64,000 nt of DNA from Curtobacterium sp. MCSS17_008 (GTDB lineage Bacteria; Actinomycetota; Actinomycetes; Actinomycetales; Microbacteriaceae): the NCBI RefSeq assembly GCF_003234185.1, contig NZ_QKSM01000002.1:186001-250000 (forward strand), written 5' to 3'. The notes beneath the pieces were generated by a model that worked only from the letters and a program-made list of their open reading frames with translations, was not told the DNA's origin and ran no database searches. Both the position numbers and the translations under genes were made by a program. Of the stretch, positions 8,091-19,570 are shown one piece after another (position 1 is the first letter of the stretch; each line of letters opens with the position of its first letter).

Positions 8091-11036
8091 GTCACCGCCC
8101 TGTATCGCCGTTACCGGCCCGAGAACTTCGCCGAGCTGATCGGACAGTCGCAGGTCACCGACCCGCTGCGGACCGCGCTGCGGACGAACCGCGTGAACCA
8201 CGCCTACCTCTTCAGCGGTCCCCGGGGCTGCGGCAAGACGACGTCCGCCCGCATCCTCGCGCGCTGCCTGAACTGCGCCGAGGGGCCGACCGACACGCCG
8301 TGCGGCGTCTGCCCGAGCTGCGTCGAACTCGCCCGCGGCGGCGGCGGCTCCCTCGACGTCATCGAGATCGACGCCGCGAGTCACAACGGCGTCGACGACG
8401 CGCGCGACCTGCGGGACCGCGCCGTCTTCGCCCCGGCTCGCGACCGCTACAAGATCTTCATCCTGGACGAGGCGCACATGGTGACGCCGCAGGGCTTCAA
8501 CGCGCTCCTCAAGCTGGTCGAGGAACCGCCCGAGCACGTGAAGTTCATCTTCGCCACCACCGAGCCGGAGAAGGTCATCGGCACCATCCGGTCCCGGACC
8601 CACCACTACCCGTTCCGGCTGGTCCCGCCGGCGACCATGCTCGAGTACGTCGAGCAGCTCTGCGCGCAGGAGTCGGTCTCGGTCGCGCCGGGTGTGCTCC
8701 CGCTCGTCGTGCGCGCCGGCGGGGGATCGGTGCGCGACACCCTGTCGTTGCTCGACCAGCTCATGGCCGGCAGCGAGGACGGTGCGATCGCCTACGAGCG
8801 CGCCGTCGCGCTCCTCGGGTACACCGACGCCGCGCTCCTCGACGACGTGGTCGACGCGCTCGCCGTGGCCGATCCGGCATCGGCGTTCGCCGCCATCGAC
8901 CGGGTCGTGCAGACCGGGCAGGACCCGCGCCGCTTCGTCGAGGACCTGCTCGAGCGCCTGCGCGACCTGATCGTCGTCGCGGCCACGAACGAGAGCGCCG
9001 CGGCGGTGCTGCGCGGCGTCTCGCCGGAGGAGCTCGACACCATGACGCGCCAGGCGGGCGTGTTCGGCGCGACGGCGCTCTCGCGCTCCGCCGACATCGC
9101 CAACCGCGCGCTCACCGAGATGACCGGTGCCACGTCCCCTCGGCTGCACCTCGAACTCATGACCGCTCGCATGCTCGTCCCCGAGGCGGACGACACGCAG
9201 CGTGGGGCCCTCGCCCGGGTCGAGCGCCTCGAGCGCCGGGTCGGCGTCGGCGACGCCGGCGGACACCCGGCGTCGGCTCCGACCGCCCCGTCGGACGGGG
9301 CGAGCGCTCGTCCCGCCGATGCCTCGACCACCCGAGTGCAGCCGGACGGCGGGCGTGCCCCGGCCCCGTCGGCGGAGCAGGCCGCCGCGACCGGCCCGTC
9401 CGCTGTCTCCATGGCGCAGTCCGTTCCCGCCGCGTCCAAGGAAACGCCGTCGCGGACCGAGCCGCCGGCTGCACAGCGCGACCCCGGGGCCGCCGTCCGT
9501 GATGCCGCGGCCTCGTGGGCCGCCGTGGCACCGAGCACGACGGACGCCCCGGCCTCGTCGGGCCGGGCCTCGTCGGGCCGGGCCGCGTCTGACCCTGCTG
9601 TGCCGGCCCGTCCCCAGGCCGCGGCTCCGCAGGAGCCCGCGGGCACCGCGAACGGCTCGTCCACGGGGCAGGGCACTGCTGTGGGCGACGAGCCCGTCGT
9701 CCGTCCCGTCGCCGCCGTCGGGTTCCAGCAGCTCCGTGACGCCTGGCCCCAGGTCGTCGAGCACGTGCAACGTGCCCGGCGCTCCGCCTGGTCGGTCGTG
9801 GTCACGGCGCAGGTCACCGCGCTCCGTGACGACGTGCTCACCCTCACGTTCCCGAGCCACCAGGACGTGGCGTCCTTCAAGGAGATGTCCGACCCGTCGA
9901 CGAGCGTGAGCGAACTGCTCCGCTCGGCGATCATCGACGTCCTCGGCATCCGGGTGAAGTTCGTCGCCCGCGGCCCCGGGCAGCAGCGTCCCGCCGGTGC
10001 GACCGGTGCTACCGGTGCAGACGGTGGTCGGCCCCAGCCGACGCAGCCCACGGGGGCGGTGCCGCAGCGGCCGACGCAGCCGACGGGGTCGCCGCAGCAG
10101 CAGCCGACGGGGTCGACGGGGTCGCCGCAGCAGCGGTCCGGTGGCGCGACGTCGCAGGCGAGCGGATCGCCGCAGCAGGACGAGCGGCAGCAGGCGCCAC
10201 GGCAGGCCGTGCAGCAGCCGCAGCAGACGGCGCCGCAGCAGGCCGCGGCGCAGCGGGTCACCGCCCCGGCGCCGCAGCGGACGACGCAGGCGGAGCAGCA
10301 CGCGCCCGAGGAGCGACGACAGCAGTCGTCGGGCTCGCCGCAGCAGCCGACCGGACAGCAGGAGCCGGCGACGACGCAGGGAGCACCCGAGCCGGCACCG
10401 GGCTCGAGCGGACCGGTCACGGACTGGGTGGTGGCCGCGATACCCGCCACCGACCCGACGGCCGGTGTGGTCCCGGAACACCTCGAACCGAGTTGGTCCG
10501 CCCCCTTCGGCACCACCGACACCGGGGAGCCCGTCGCGCCCGTCACGCCGGTGTCCGACCCCGCTGCCGATGCCGCGCTCGCCGCGCAGCTCCGCCCGGC
10601 CTCGACGCTCGGCGGCGGCGCAGAGCGCCCGCAGTCCGCAGTGCCGGCCCCGGCGTCGGTGTCCAGCACCCCGGCGGCGCCGGGCGCCGGGCCCACGGCA
10701 CCGGCAACCGGCCCGGACGTGCCGGTCGACGACTACCCGCTCGACGACGACCCCTACGACGACGGTGCACCGTTCCCGGATCCGGGAACGGTGCCGTCCC
10801 AGCCCCAGCAGACGCCGACGCAGCGCCCGGCGGGCACGGCACCGGACCGGACCGGACCGGTGCAGCCGGCTCCGACGCAGTCCGCTCCCGCGCAGTCGGC
10901 GCCGGGGCAGCAGCGTCCGGCCACGCCCCAGGTGCGCCGCACCCCCGTGGCCGGCCGCTACGGCGAGGCCGTCGTCCGTGAGATCCTCGGCGCCCAGTTC
11001 ATCGAGGAGACCGCCCTGCACGAGGAAGGCGCCTGA
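8088..11036 (+). CDS. dnaX: DNA polymerase III subunits gamma/tau
   Basis: A 982-residue clamp-loader ATPase. Motifs: [15 protein letters not shown] at the start, Walker [16 protein letters not shown] (about 42-56), the four-cysteine zinc module CLNC...CGVCPSC (about 64-81), DEAH-box ILDEAHMVT, and sensor 1 [10 protein letters not shown]. After about residue 370 there is a very long Pro/Ala/Ser/Gln-rich linker containing a tau-like island ([18 protein letters not shown]) and a short conserved C-terminal tail. GTG 8088 gives the canonical start; an open extension to 7959 runs into the SRP RNA region and is rejected. I see no A-rich slippery site for gamma production. recR overlaps it by 1 nt. 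Confidence 0.96.
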   Translation: MVTALYRRYRPENFAELIGQSQVTDPLRTALRTNRVNHAYLFSGPRGCGKTTSARILARCLNCAEGPTDTPCGVCPSCVELARGGGGSLDVIEIDAASHNGVDDARDLRDRAVFAPARDRYKIFILDEAHMVTPQGFNALLKLVEEPPEHVKFIFATTEPEKVIGTIRSRTHHYPFRLVPPATMLEYVEQLCAQESVSVAPGVLPLVVRAGGGSVRDTLSLLDQLMAGSEDGAIAYERAVALLGYTDAALLDDVVDALAVADPASAFAAIDRVVQTGQDPRRFVEDLLERLRDLIVVAATNESAAAVLRGVSPEELDTMTRQAGVFGATALSRSADIANRALTEMTGATSPRLHLELMTARMLVPEADDTQRGALARVERLERRVGVGDAGGHPASAPTAPSDGASARPADASTTRVQPDGGRAPAPSAEQAAATGPSAVSMAQSVPAASKETPSRTEPPAAQRDPGAAVRDAAASWAAVAPSTTDAPASSGRASSGRAASDPAVPARPQAAAPQEPAGTANGSSTGQGTAVGDEPVVRPVAAVGFQQLRDAWPQVVEHVQRARRSAWSVVVTAQVTALRDDVLTLTFPSHQDVASFKEMSDPSTSVSELLRSAIIDVLGIRVKFVARGPGQQRPAGATGATGADGGRPQPTQPTGAVPQRPTQPTGSPQQQPTGSTGSPQQRSGGATSQASGSPQQDERQQAPRQAVQQPQQTAPQQAAAQRVTAPAPQRTTQAEQHAPEERRQQSSGSPQQPTGQQEPATTQGAPEPAPGSSGPVTDWVVAAIPATDPTAGVVPEHLEPSWSAPFGTTDTGEPVAPVTPVSDPAADAALAAQLRPASTLGGGAERPQSAVPAPASVSSTPAAPGAGPTAPATGPDVPVDDYPLDDDPYDDGAPFPDPGTVPSQPQQTPTQRPAGTAPDRTGPVQPAPTQSAPAQSAPGQQRPATPQVRRTPVAGRYGEAVVREILGAQFIEETALHEEGA
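10036..10360 (+). repeat. Low-complexity Q/P/T/G-coding repeats inside dnaX
   Basis: The stretch encodes irregular tandem units such as [13 protein letters not shown] and SPQQ, with CAGCAG-rich and CCGACGGGG-type DNA repeats. It forms the disordered linker of DnaX and is likely to vary in length between strains. Confidence 0.7.
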
Positions 11037-11635
11037 TGTACGACGGCATCGTCCAGGACCTGATCGACGAGTTCGGCCGCCTGCCGGGCATCGGACCGAA
11101 GTCGGCGCAGCGCATCGCGTTCCACATCCTGCAGACCGAGTCGTTCGATCCCGCACGGCTGTCCGAGCTCCTGGCCGAGGTCAAGGAGAAGGTCCGCTTC
11201 TGCGAGATCTGCGGCAACGTCACGGAGAACGTGCAGTGCAGCATCTGCCGCGACCCGCGCCGGTCCCCGAGCGTGATCTGCGTCGTGGAGGAGGCGAAGG
11301 ACGTCGCCGCGATCGAGCGCACGCGCGAGTTCCGCGGGCTCTACCACGTGCTCGGCGGCGCGATCAGCCCGATCGACGGCGTCGGCCCGGACGACCTGCG
11401 GATCCAGCAGCTCATGACGCGCCTGGCCGACGGCACCGTGGACGAGGTGATCATCGCGACCGACCCGAACCTCGAGGGCGAGGCGACCGCGACCTACCTG
11501 AGCCGCCTGCTCGTCCCGATGGGCATCCGCACCACCCGGCTGGCGTCCGGACTGCCGGTCGGTGGTGACCTGGAGTACGCGGACGAGGTCACGCTCGGCC
11601 GCGCGTTCGAGGGTCGCCGCGTCGTCGGGAACTGA
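11036..11635 (+). CDS. recR: Recombination mediator RecR
   Basis: A 199-residue RecR with helix-hairpin-helix [17 protein letters not shown] (residues about 15-31), a four-cysteine zinc module ([16 protein letters not shown], about 57-72), a Toprim domain ([16 protein letters not shown] onward) and a C-terminal Walker-B-like tail. It loads RecA at gaps with RecF/RecO. Its ATG shares one base with the dnaX stop (TGATG), so translation is coupled. A hairpin at 11651-11687 follows. Confidence 0.97.
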   Translation: MYDGIVQDLIDEFGRLPGIGPKSAQRIAFHILQTESFDPARLSELLAEVKEKVRFCEICGNVTENVQCSICRDPRRSPSVICVVEEAKDVAAIERTREFRGLYHVLGGAISPIDGVGPDDLRIQQLMTRLADGTVDEVIIATDPNLEGEATATYLSRLLVPMGIRTTRLASGLPVGGDLEYADEVTLGRAFEGRRVVGN

Positions 11636-11650
11636 GACCGACCCCGCGCA

Positions 11651-11687
11651 GGATCGTTGCGTCGGCACCGGCTGGCACGCAACATCC
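11651..11687 (+). terminator. Hairpin after recR
   Basis: GGAT-C-GTTGCGT (11651-11662) pairs with ACGCAAC-ATCC (11677-11687), leaving one bulged C and a 14-nt loop. It separates recR from the lysC promoter. There is no T-tract. Confidence 0.5.
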
Positions 11688-11700
11688 GCGGAACACCCTC

Positions 11701-11706
11701 TACGAT
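11701..11706 (+). promoter_or_regulatory. -10 box of lysC
   Basis: TACGAT is followed by a roughly 45-nt leader containing a CCGCG..CGCGG hairpin (11717-11733). No known lysine or other riboswitch is recognisable. Confidence 0.45.
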
Positions 11707-11757
11707 TGACAGACCGCGCGATCGTCGCGGAACCATCGTCCCCGGGAGTACCAGCCA

Positions 11758-14119
<2,362 letters not shown>

Positions 14120-14171
14120 GCAGACCGCCGGTCGCGAGGCGACCACGGGTCGCGACGCGACCGACACGCAG

Positions 14172-14211
14172 GACGGGAGGCCCGTGGCGAGACCGCCACG
14201 GGCCTCCCGTC
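14172..14211 (+). terminator. Terminator hairpin, GGACGGGAGGC family
   Basis: A perfect 17-bp stem (14172-14188 with 14195-14211) and 6-nt loop, 53 nt after asd. It belongs to a dispersed family whose arms are (GA)CGGGAGGC and GCCTCCCG(TC); other members are at 20926, 46318, 52466 and 58967. Confidence 0.8.
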
Positions 14212-14241
14212 CGTCGTGCCCGCCCTGTCAGCCCGCGCTTG

Positions 14242-14254
14242 TAGGATCGACGGG
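14242..14254 (+). promoter_or_regulatory. Leaderless-type promoter of mqo
   Basis: TAGGAT at 14242-14247 lies 6 nt before the GTG start at 14254. No ribosome-binding site is seen. Confidence 0.55.
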
Positions 14255-15741
14255 TGGCAGTGAAGCAGGTGGATCCGATCGACGTCGTCCTGGTCGGGGG
14301 AGGGATCATGAGCGCCACGCTCGGCGCCATCATCCACCGCCTCGAACCCACGTGGAAGATCCGCGTGTACGAGCGTCTCGGGTCCGTCGCGCAGGAGTCC
14401 TCGAACCCGTGGAACAACGCCGGGACCGGTCACTCCGCGCTCTGCGAACTGAACTACACGCCCGAGATGCCCGACGGCCACGTCGACATCGCCAAGGCCG
14501 TCACGGTCAACGAGCAGTTCCAGGTCTCCCGGCAGTTCTGGGCGCACCTGGTCGAGACGGGCGCACTGCCGCAGCCGTCGAACTTCATCAACCCGACCCC
14601 GCACATCTCGTTCGTCTGGGGGGCCGAGAACGTCGAGTACATGCGGAAGCGGTACGAGGCACTCAAGGACCACCCGCTCTTCGCCGGCATCGAGTACTCG
14701 GACGACCCAGCCCGGATCCGCGAGTGGGCGCCCGCGCTCATCCCGGGTCGCAAGAAGGACCAGCCGATCGCGGCGACGTACTCGGAGGCCGGTTCCGACG
14801 TCGACTTCGGATCGCTCACCCGGCAGCTCTTCGACGAGCTCGAGATCGCCGGCGTCGAGTTCGAGCCGTCGCACGAGGTGAGGAAGATCACGCGCTCGAA
14901 GGTGTCCGAGGGCTGGGCCCTCGACGTCCGGAACGAGGTCGGCCGGTCGACGCAGCGCATCGCGGCGAAGTTCGTCTTCGTCGGCGCCGGTGGCGGTGCC
15001 CTGCACCTGCTGCAGAAGTCGGGGATCCCGGAGATCCGCGGGTACGGCGGCTTCCCGGTGTCGGGCGAGTTCCTCCGCACGGACGAGCCCGAGGTCGTGC
15101 AGAAGCACGCCGCGAAGGTCTACGGCAAGGCGAGCGTCGGCGCTCCGCCCATGTCGGTCCCGCACCTCGACACGCGCATCGTCGATGGCAGGGCCTCACT
15201 GATGTTCGGCCCCTACGCCGGCTTCAGCCCGAAGTTCCTCAAGCAGGGTTCGCTGCTCGACCTCTTCCGGTCGATCCGACCGCACAACCTCCGGCCGATG
15301 CTCAGCGTGGCGTTCTCGAACTTCGACCTGGTCCGGTACCTCGTGGGGCAGCTCCTCGCGTCGAAGCAGACGAAGTTCGACGCCCTGCGGGACTTCATGC
15401 CGACCGCCGAACCGGACAACTGGCACCGCATCACGGCGGGGCAGCGCGTGCAGGTGATCAAGCCGGACCCGGAGAAGGGTGGCGTGCTGCAGTTCGGGAC
15501 CGAGGTCATCACCTCTGCCGACGGCTCGATCGCGGGCCTGCTCGGCGCGAGTCCCGGAGCGTCGACGGCGGTGCCGATCATGCTCACGATGCTGCAGCGG
15601 TGCTTCCCGGACCGCTGGGACGCCTGGGCCCCGATGGTCCGGACGATGGTCCCGACCTACGGGAAGGACCTCGGCGCTGACCCGCAGTTGGCCGACCGGA
15701 CGCTCGAGCACACCGCGAAGGTGCTGGGCCTGCACCACTGA
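14254..15741 (+). CDS. mqo: Malate:quinone oxidoreductase
   Basis: A 495-residue FAD enzyme that oxidises malate to oxaloacetate and passes electrons to menaquinone at the membrane face. The FAD-binding motif VVLVGGGIMSATLGAI is at residues 11-26. Other family marks are SSNPWNNAGTGHSALCELNYTP, FVGAGGGALHLLQKSGIPE, GYGGFPVSGEFLR and the C-terminal GASPGASTAVPIML. The length is typical. It stands alone between a terminator and the SOS-controlled radical SAM gene. Confidence 0.97.
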   Translation: MAVKQVDPIDVVLVGGGIMSATLGAIIHRLEPTWKIRVYERLGSVAQESSNPWNNAGTGHSALCELNYTPEMPDGHVDIAKAVTVNEQFQVSRQFWAHLVETGALPQPSNFINPTPHISFVWGAENVEYMRKRYEALKDHPLFAGIEYSDDPARIREWAPALIPGRKKDQPIAATYSEAGSDVDFGSLTRQLFDELEIAGVEFEPSHEVRKITRSKVSEGWALDVRNEVGRSTQRIAAKFVFVGAGGGALHLLQKSGIPEIRGYGGFPVSGEFLRTDEPEVVQKHAAKVYGKASVGAPPMSVPHLDTRIVDGRASLMFGPYAGFSPKFLKQGSLLDLFRSIRPHNLRPMLSVAFSNFDLVRYLVGQLLASKQTKFDALRDFMPTAEPDNWHRITAGQRVQVIKPDPEKGGVLQFGTEVITSADGSIAGLLGASPGASTAVPIMLTMLQRCFPDRWDAWAPMVRTMVPTYGKDLGADPQLADRTLEHTAKVLGLHH

Positions 15742-15762
15742 CCCGTCGCCGCTTGCACCGAG

Positions 15763-15780
15763 TTCGAACGTGTGTTCGAA
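15763..15780 (+). promoter_or_regulatory. LexA (SOS) box
   Basis: TTCGAACGTGTGTTCGAA contains the exact actinobacterial SOS consensus TCGAAC-N4-GTTCGA, with one more matching base on each side. It ends 7 nt before the ATG of the radical SAM gene, so bound LexA would block its transcription. The match is seen directly; regulation is inferred. Confidence 0.85.
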
Positions 15781-15787
15781 TGAGGGC

Positions 15788-16993
15788 ATGCGGTGGAGTG
15801 GGCAGGCGATCGGTGCGGAACACGACGACGCGCTCCCGGGTCTCGAGTCGAACAGCGGGCTGGTCCGCAGCGTCACCACCCCGGAGTTCGCGGGCGTGAC
15901 CTTCCACGAGGTACTGGCGAAGAGCGCACTCAACCGGGTGCCGGCGGCGGACGGCAGCGGCACCTACGGGTGGACGATCAACCCGTACCGCGGCTGCAGC
16001 CACGCGTGCGTGTACTGCTTCGCCCGGCCGACGCACACCTACCTCGAGTTCGACGGCGGTGCCGACTTCGACCAGCAGATCGTCGTGAAGACGAACGTCG
16101 CCGACGTCCTGCGGCGCGAGCTCCGTCGGCCGAACTGGGACCGGCACCCGGTGGCCCTCGGCACGAACACCGATCCGTACCAGCGCGCCGAGGGGCGCTA
16201 CCGCCTGATGCCCGGCGTCATCCGCGCGCTGGCCGAGTCGGGGACGCCGTTCAGCATCCTGACCAAGGGCACGTTGCTCCGGCGCGACCTGCCGCTCCTG
16301 GTCGAGGCAGCACGGTCGGTGCCGGTCGACCTGGCGATGTCGATCGCCGTGTACGACGACGCCCTGCAGCAGCAGGTGGAGCCGGGCACGCCGACGACGG
16401 CCGCGCGCCTGGCGACGGTGCGGGCGATCCGCGACGTAGGGCTCGAGTGCTCCGTGTTCCTCATGCCCGTCCTGCCGTTCATCACCGACACCCGCGCGCA
16501 CCTGGACGACGCCGTCGGGCGCGCTGCCGCCGCCGGGGCGTCGAGCGTCACCTACTCGGCGCTGCACCTGCGCCCCGGGGTGAAGCCGTGGTGGTTCTCG
16601 TGGCTGCAGCAGACCCGGCCCGACCTGGTCGCCCGGTACCGCTCGATGTACCTCGACAACACCTACGCCCCGGCCGACTACCGACGGTGGCTGGCAGAGC
16701 GGGTGCGCCCGATCCTGCGCGCGCACGGACTGGGGCCGGGACGCGTCGATCCGACGACCGGTTCCATGGGCTTCAGCGATCGTCGGGCCGACCTCGTCCC
16801 GGACCGGACCGCTGCGTCGACGGCGCCGACGGGGTCCCGACCGGGGATCTCGAACGGGCACCGGGTGCCCGTGTCGCTCGACGAGCAGTCCCGTCCGACC
16901 ACCTCACCGCTCAAGCGGGCCGACCCCGACTGGGACCGCCGGTCCGCGGTCGTCGGCACTGCCGCCGGCGTGGGAGGCCCCACGTTGTTCTGA
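15788..16993 (+). CDS. Radical SAM protein, Rv2578c-like (SPL-related)
   Basis: A 401-residue radical SAM protein. The cluster-binding motif CSHACVYCF (CX3CX2C, about residues 71-79) follows WTINPYRGC, and GTNTDPYQRAEGRYRLM and TKGTLLRRDL are typical of the Rv2578c/SPL-like family. The ATG at 15788 was chosen because GAGGG precedes it and because the SOS box abuts it; a longer frame into mqo has no support. The strong LexA box implies DNA-damage induction, so a DNA or RNA repair role is plausible, but the reaction is unknown. I recall an SOS link for mycobacterial homologues and have not checked it. Confidence 0.88.
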   Translation: MRWSGQAIGAEHDDALPGLESNSGLVRSVTTPEFAGVTFHEVLAKSALNRVPAADGSGTYGWTINPYRGCSHACVYCFARPTHTYLEFDGGADFDQQIVVKTNVADVLRRELRRPNWDRHPVALGTNTDPYQRAEGRYRLMPGVIRALAESGTPFSILTKGTLLRRDLPLLVEAARSVPVDLAMSIAVYDDALQQQVEPGTPTTAARLATVRAIRDVGLECSVFLMPVLPFITDTRAHLDDAVGRAAAAGASSVTYSALHLRPGVKPWWFSWLQQTRPDLVARYRSMYLDNTYAPADYRRWLAERVRPILRAHGLGPGRVDPTTGSMGFSDRRADLVPDRTAASTAPTGSRPGISNGHRVPVSLDEQSRPTTSPLKRADPDWDRRSAVVGTAAGVGGPTLF

Positions 16994-17150
16994 GGAGAGT
17001 CCACCTTCCGCGTCCGGGGGACACCCCGTGTCGGCGATCGGCGGTAACATCGAGCGGGTCGCCGGACCGTGCTCGATTCGGGGTACACGACAGCTCCCGC
17101 GCGGTCGTGACGGCCAGCGACCGGACGACTCCCGGAAGGACCCTCGACCC

Positions 17151-18395
17151 GTGCTCGGCATCCCCACGCACCTCGCTCCGCGGGTGAACGCGTGGTCGAC
17201 CGTGCGTGCCTTCCACGCCGCGGCGGTCGGGTCGATCGTCGCCGCGGCGGTCACGCTGCTGCTCTACCGGCTCGCCGAACCGGAGGTCCGTGTCGCCGGC
17301 GCTGTGCTCGCGCTGCTGCCGATGCTCGGGATGATCGGCGTGCACGTGCAGCTCGGCACGTGGCGGTCCGCGGTCGCCTTCCTGCTCACCGGCGGTGTCT
17401 GCACGTGGTGGTTCACGGTGATCGTGCAGCGCGAGGTGCCCGCTGGGTGGGTGACCAGCTCCCTGCTGTCGCTCGCGGTGGTCCCGCTCGTGCTGGTCGG
17501 CGGCGCCGGAGCCGTCGCGGGACGCGTCGTGCTCTGGTCCGTTGGGGGGTTCCTGGTCGGGCGTCTCGCGGCCTCGATCGCCCTGCTGCAGGCCGGGGGA
17601 CCGCCGCGGCCGCTCGTCCTGGCCTGGATCACCCTCGGTTTCGTGGTCGCGCTCGTGCTGTTCACCAGCCGGAACACGGCGCGGTCGGAGCGGGTCCAGC
17701 CCGAGCTCCTGCGCTCCGCGCGCGAGGAGCACGTCTCCGCCTACCGAGCCGGTGTCGAAGCCGAGGCCGCGGCCATCCTGCACGACACGGTGCTCAACCA
17801 CCTCGGGGCCATCGCGCTGGCGCCCGACGGTCCGATGGACGCGCAGCTCGCCCGGACGGTCGAGGCCGACGTCGCCATGCTCACCGGCAGGCAGTGGCTC
17901 GCGCCGCAGGACCCCGCCGGCGAGCCGGACCCGGACGCCGCGGTCGCCGCGTTCACCGCGATGGTGGACGAGTACCGGGCCGATGGGCTCGAGGTCGCGG
18001 TCACCGGTGACCCCGCCGCCCTGTCCCGCCTCGACGCGTCCGGCATGACCGCACTGCTCCGCGCCGTCGGCCAGTGCCTGGCGAACGTCCGCAAGCACGC
18101 GGGCACCGACGCGGCAGAGGTGAGCGTGTTCGACGACGGTGCGTCGTGCACGGTCATGGTGGTGGACGACGGGCGTGGGTTCGACGAGCAGGAGACCGCG
18201 TCCGACCGGATGGGTCTGCGCGGCTCGGTGCGGGAGCGCATCGGCCGGGTCGGCGGCGACGTGCAGGTCTGGTCCTCGCCGGGCTCCGGGACCAGCGTGA
18301 TGATGACCGTGCCCTACGAGCCGGTCCGGAGTCCTGCCGACGACGCCGGGTCCTACGCCGCGACCGGCGAGTCCGATCGGGGGAACACCCGGTGA
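17151..18395 (+). CDS. Membrane sensor histidine kinase, NarL type
   Basis: A 414-residue kinase with six predicted membrane helices (about residues 15-175), an H-box ILHDTVLNHLG (His about 210) and a HATPase domain with N-box NVRKHAG (about 312) and G-box DDGRGF. The GTG at 17151 follows GGAAGGA. Upstream residues from 17028 are unsupported. It is first in a three-gene overlapping cluster with a kinase-less membrane protein and a LuxR-type regulator. There is no extracytoplasmic domain, so it probably senses in or near the membrane; the signal is unknown. Confidence 0.85.
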   Translation: MLGIPTHLAPRVNAWSTVRAFHAAAVGSIVAAAVTLLLYRLAEPEVRVAGAVLALLPMLGMIGVHVQLGTWRSAVAFLLTGGVCTWWFTVIVQREVPAGWVTSSLLSLAVVPLVLVGGAGAVAGRVVLWSVGGFLVGRLAASIALLQAGGPPRPLVLAWITLGFVVALVLFTSRNTARSERVQPELLRSAREEHVSAYRAGVEAEAAAILHDTVLNHLGAIALAPDGPMDAQLARTVEADVAMLTGRQWLAPQDPAGEPDPDAAVAAFTAMVDEYRADGLEVAVTGDPAALSRLDASGMTALLRAVGQCLANVRKHAGTDAAEVSVFDDGASCTVMVVDDGRGFDEQETASDRMGLRGSVRERIGRVGGDVQVWSSPGSGTSVMMTVPYEPVRSPADDAGSYAATGESDRGNTR

Positions 18396-19570
18396 GCCGG
18401 GTGGACGCGGTGCGCGCGGCGGCCCGGGGCTCGAGGACGGCGCAGCAGTACGACCCGCTCGGAGCGATGGGATCACGGCCGCTCGCCGTGGTGCTCGGCG
18501 CAGGCGGGGTGCTGTGGGCGGTCCTGGTGTCGGTGTTCGACCGCGACGTGCCCGGGTCCCCGACGCTCAGTGCCCTCACCGTGCTGCTCCTGGCGGCGTC
18601 CGGTGCCGTGGTGATCGCCGCGTCGTCGCCGTTCCGGGCCCCGTTCCCGCGGTGGGCCTACGTGCTGCACGTCGTCCTGCTCGGCGCAGCGTCGGTGGCG
18701 AGCGTCGCGGCGCAGTGGGGCCCCGACCGGAACGCCCTCAACGACTTCATGTGCCTGCTCACCGCGACCGGCATCGTGGTGGTCGCACCGTACCGACCGT
18801 GGCGGGAACTGGCGATCGGCGGTGCGGTGCTCGCGGTCGTCGACGCCGCCACGTGGGGCGTCGCGGCCTCCGTGTTCCCGCACCAGGTCCCCGTCTCCGT
18901 CGCCGCGTTCCTGAGCGCTGCGCCGACGCTCGTGCTGACCGCGGCGTCCGTGGTCTTCGCGTGGACCTTCGGCGGGCTGGCGGAACGGGTGCAGATCCGC
19001 GCGGGCTCGTACTCCGTCGCCCGTGCCGAGCGCGACGGCATCGCCGCGAGCGTGCAGCAGGACCGCTCCGTGATCCTCGCCCGCGACGTCGCGCCGTTCT
19101 TCGCCGAGCTCCGCACACGCGAGGTCATCACCGACGCGGACCGTGCCCGCGCCCGCACGATCGCGGACGGCATCCGGCGGGCCATGGTGGCCGACGCCGA
19201 CCGGACGTGGTTCGAGTACGCGGTCGTCGTCGACGGTGGGTCGACCGAGTCCGTCGACGACCCGGACGGACTCATCGCGACCCTCGACGCCGACCAGCGG
19301 ACGGTCGTCCGGACCTTCCTGCGTGCCGCCCTCGGCGCGGCCACCGTCGACCCGTCCCGCTTCCACGCCACCGTCCGGCGCGCGGAGGAACCCGGCGCGT
19401 CCGCCGACCGCGTCACGGTGCGGATGGAGGTCGCCGTCGACGACTCCGACGTCGGCATCCACCGCACCTTCGATCCGTACTTCGCGGTGCTCCGCGTGAC
19501 CTTCCCCGACCTCGACGTCGCGGTCCGACCATCGTCCCTCGCACTAAGGTTCTCGTATGACCAGCACTGA
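18392..19570 (+). CDS. Six-helix membrane protein, kinase-less partner of the 17151 sensor
   Basis: A 392-residue protein with six membrane helices (about residues 25-195) and a cytosolic tail resembling the helical region of NarL-type kinases (RDGIAASVQQDRSVILARDV), but with no H-box and no HATPase motifs. The GTG at 18392 overlaps the kinase stop by 4 nt, and its own end overlaps the regulator gene by 14 nt, so the three are translated together. It may be a pseudo-kinase or co-sensor that modulates the neighbouring kinase. Not recognised as a named family. Confidence 0.7.
   Translation: MSRVDAVRAAARGSRTAQQYDPLGAMGSRPLAVVLGAGGVLWAVLVSVFDRDVPGSPTLSALTVLLLAASGAVVIAASSPFRAPFPRWAYVLHVVLLGAASVASVAAQWGPDRNALNDFMCLLTATGIVVVAPYRPWRELAIGGAVLAVVDAATWGVAASVFPHQVPVSVAAFLSAAPTLVLTAASVVFAWTFGGLAERVQIRAGSYSVARAERDGIAASVQQDRSVILARDVAPFFAELRTREVITDADRARARTIADGIRRAMVADADRTWFEYAVVVDGGSTESVDDPDGLIATLDADQRTVVRTFLRAALGAATVDPSRFHATVRRAEEPGASADRVTVRMEVAVDDSDVGIHRTFDPYFAVLRVTFPDLDVAVRPSSLALRFSYDQH

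Noticed and set aside
8088..11036. Programmed frameshift site in dnaX for a gamma subunit
   Set aside because: No run such as A-AAA-AAG or a similar slippery heptamer was seen in this GC-rich gene.
6711..11156. A 1480-codon open frame on the minus strand, opposite dnaX
   Set aside because: Low-complexity Arg/Gly/Leu composition with no recognisable domain; dnaX on the other strand is certain.
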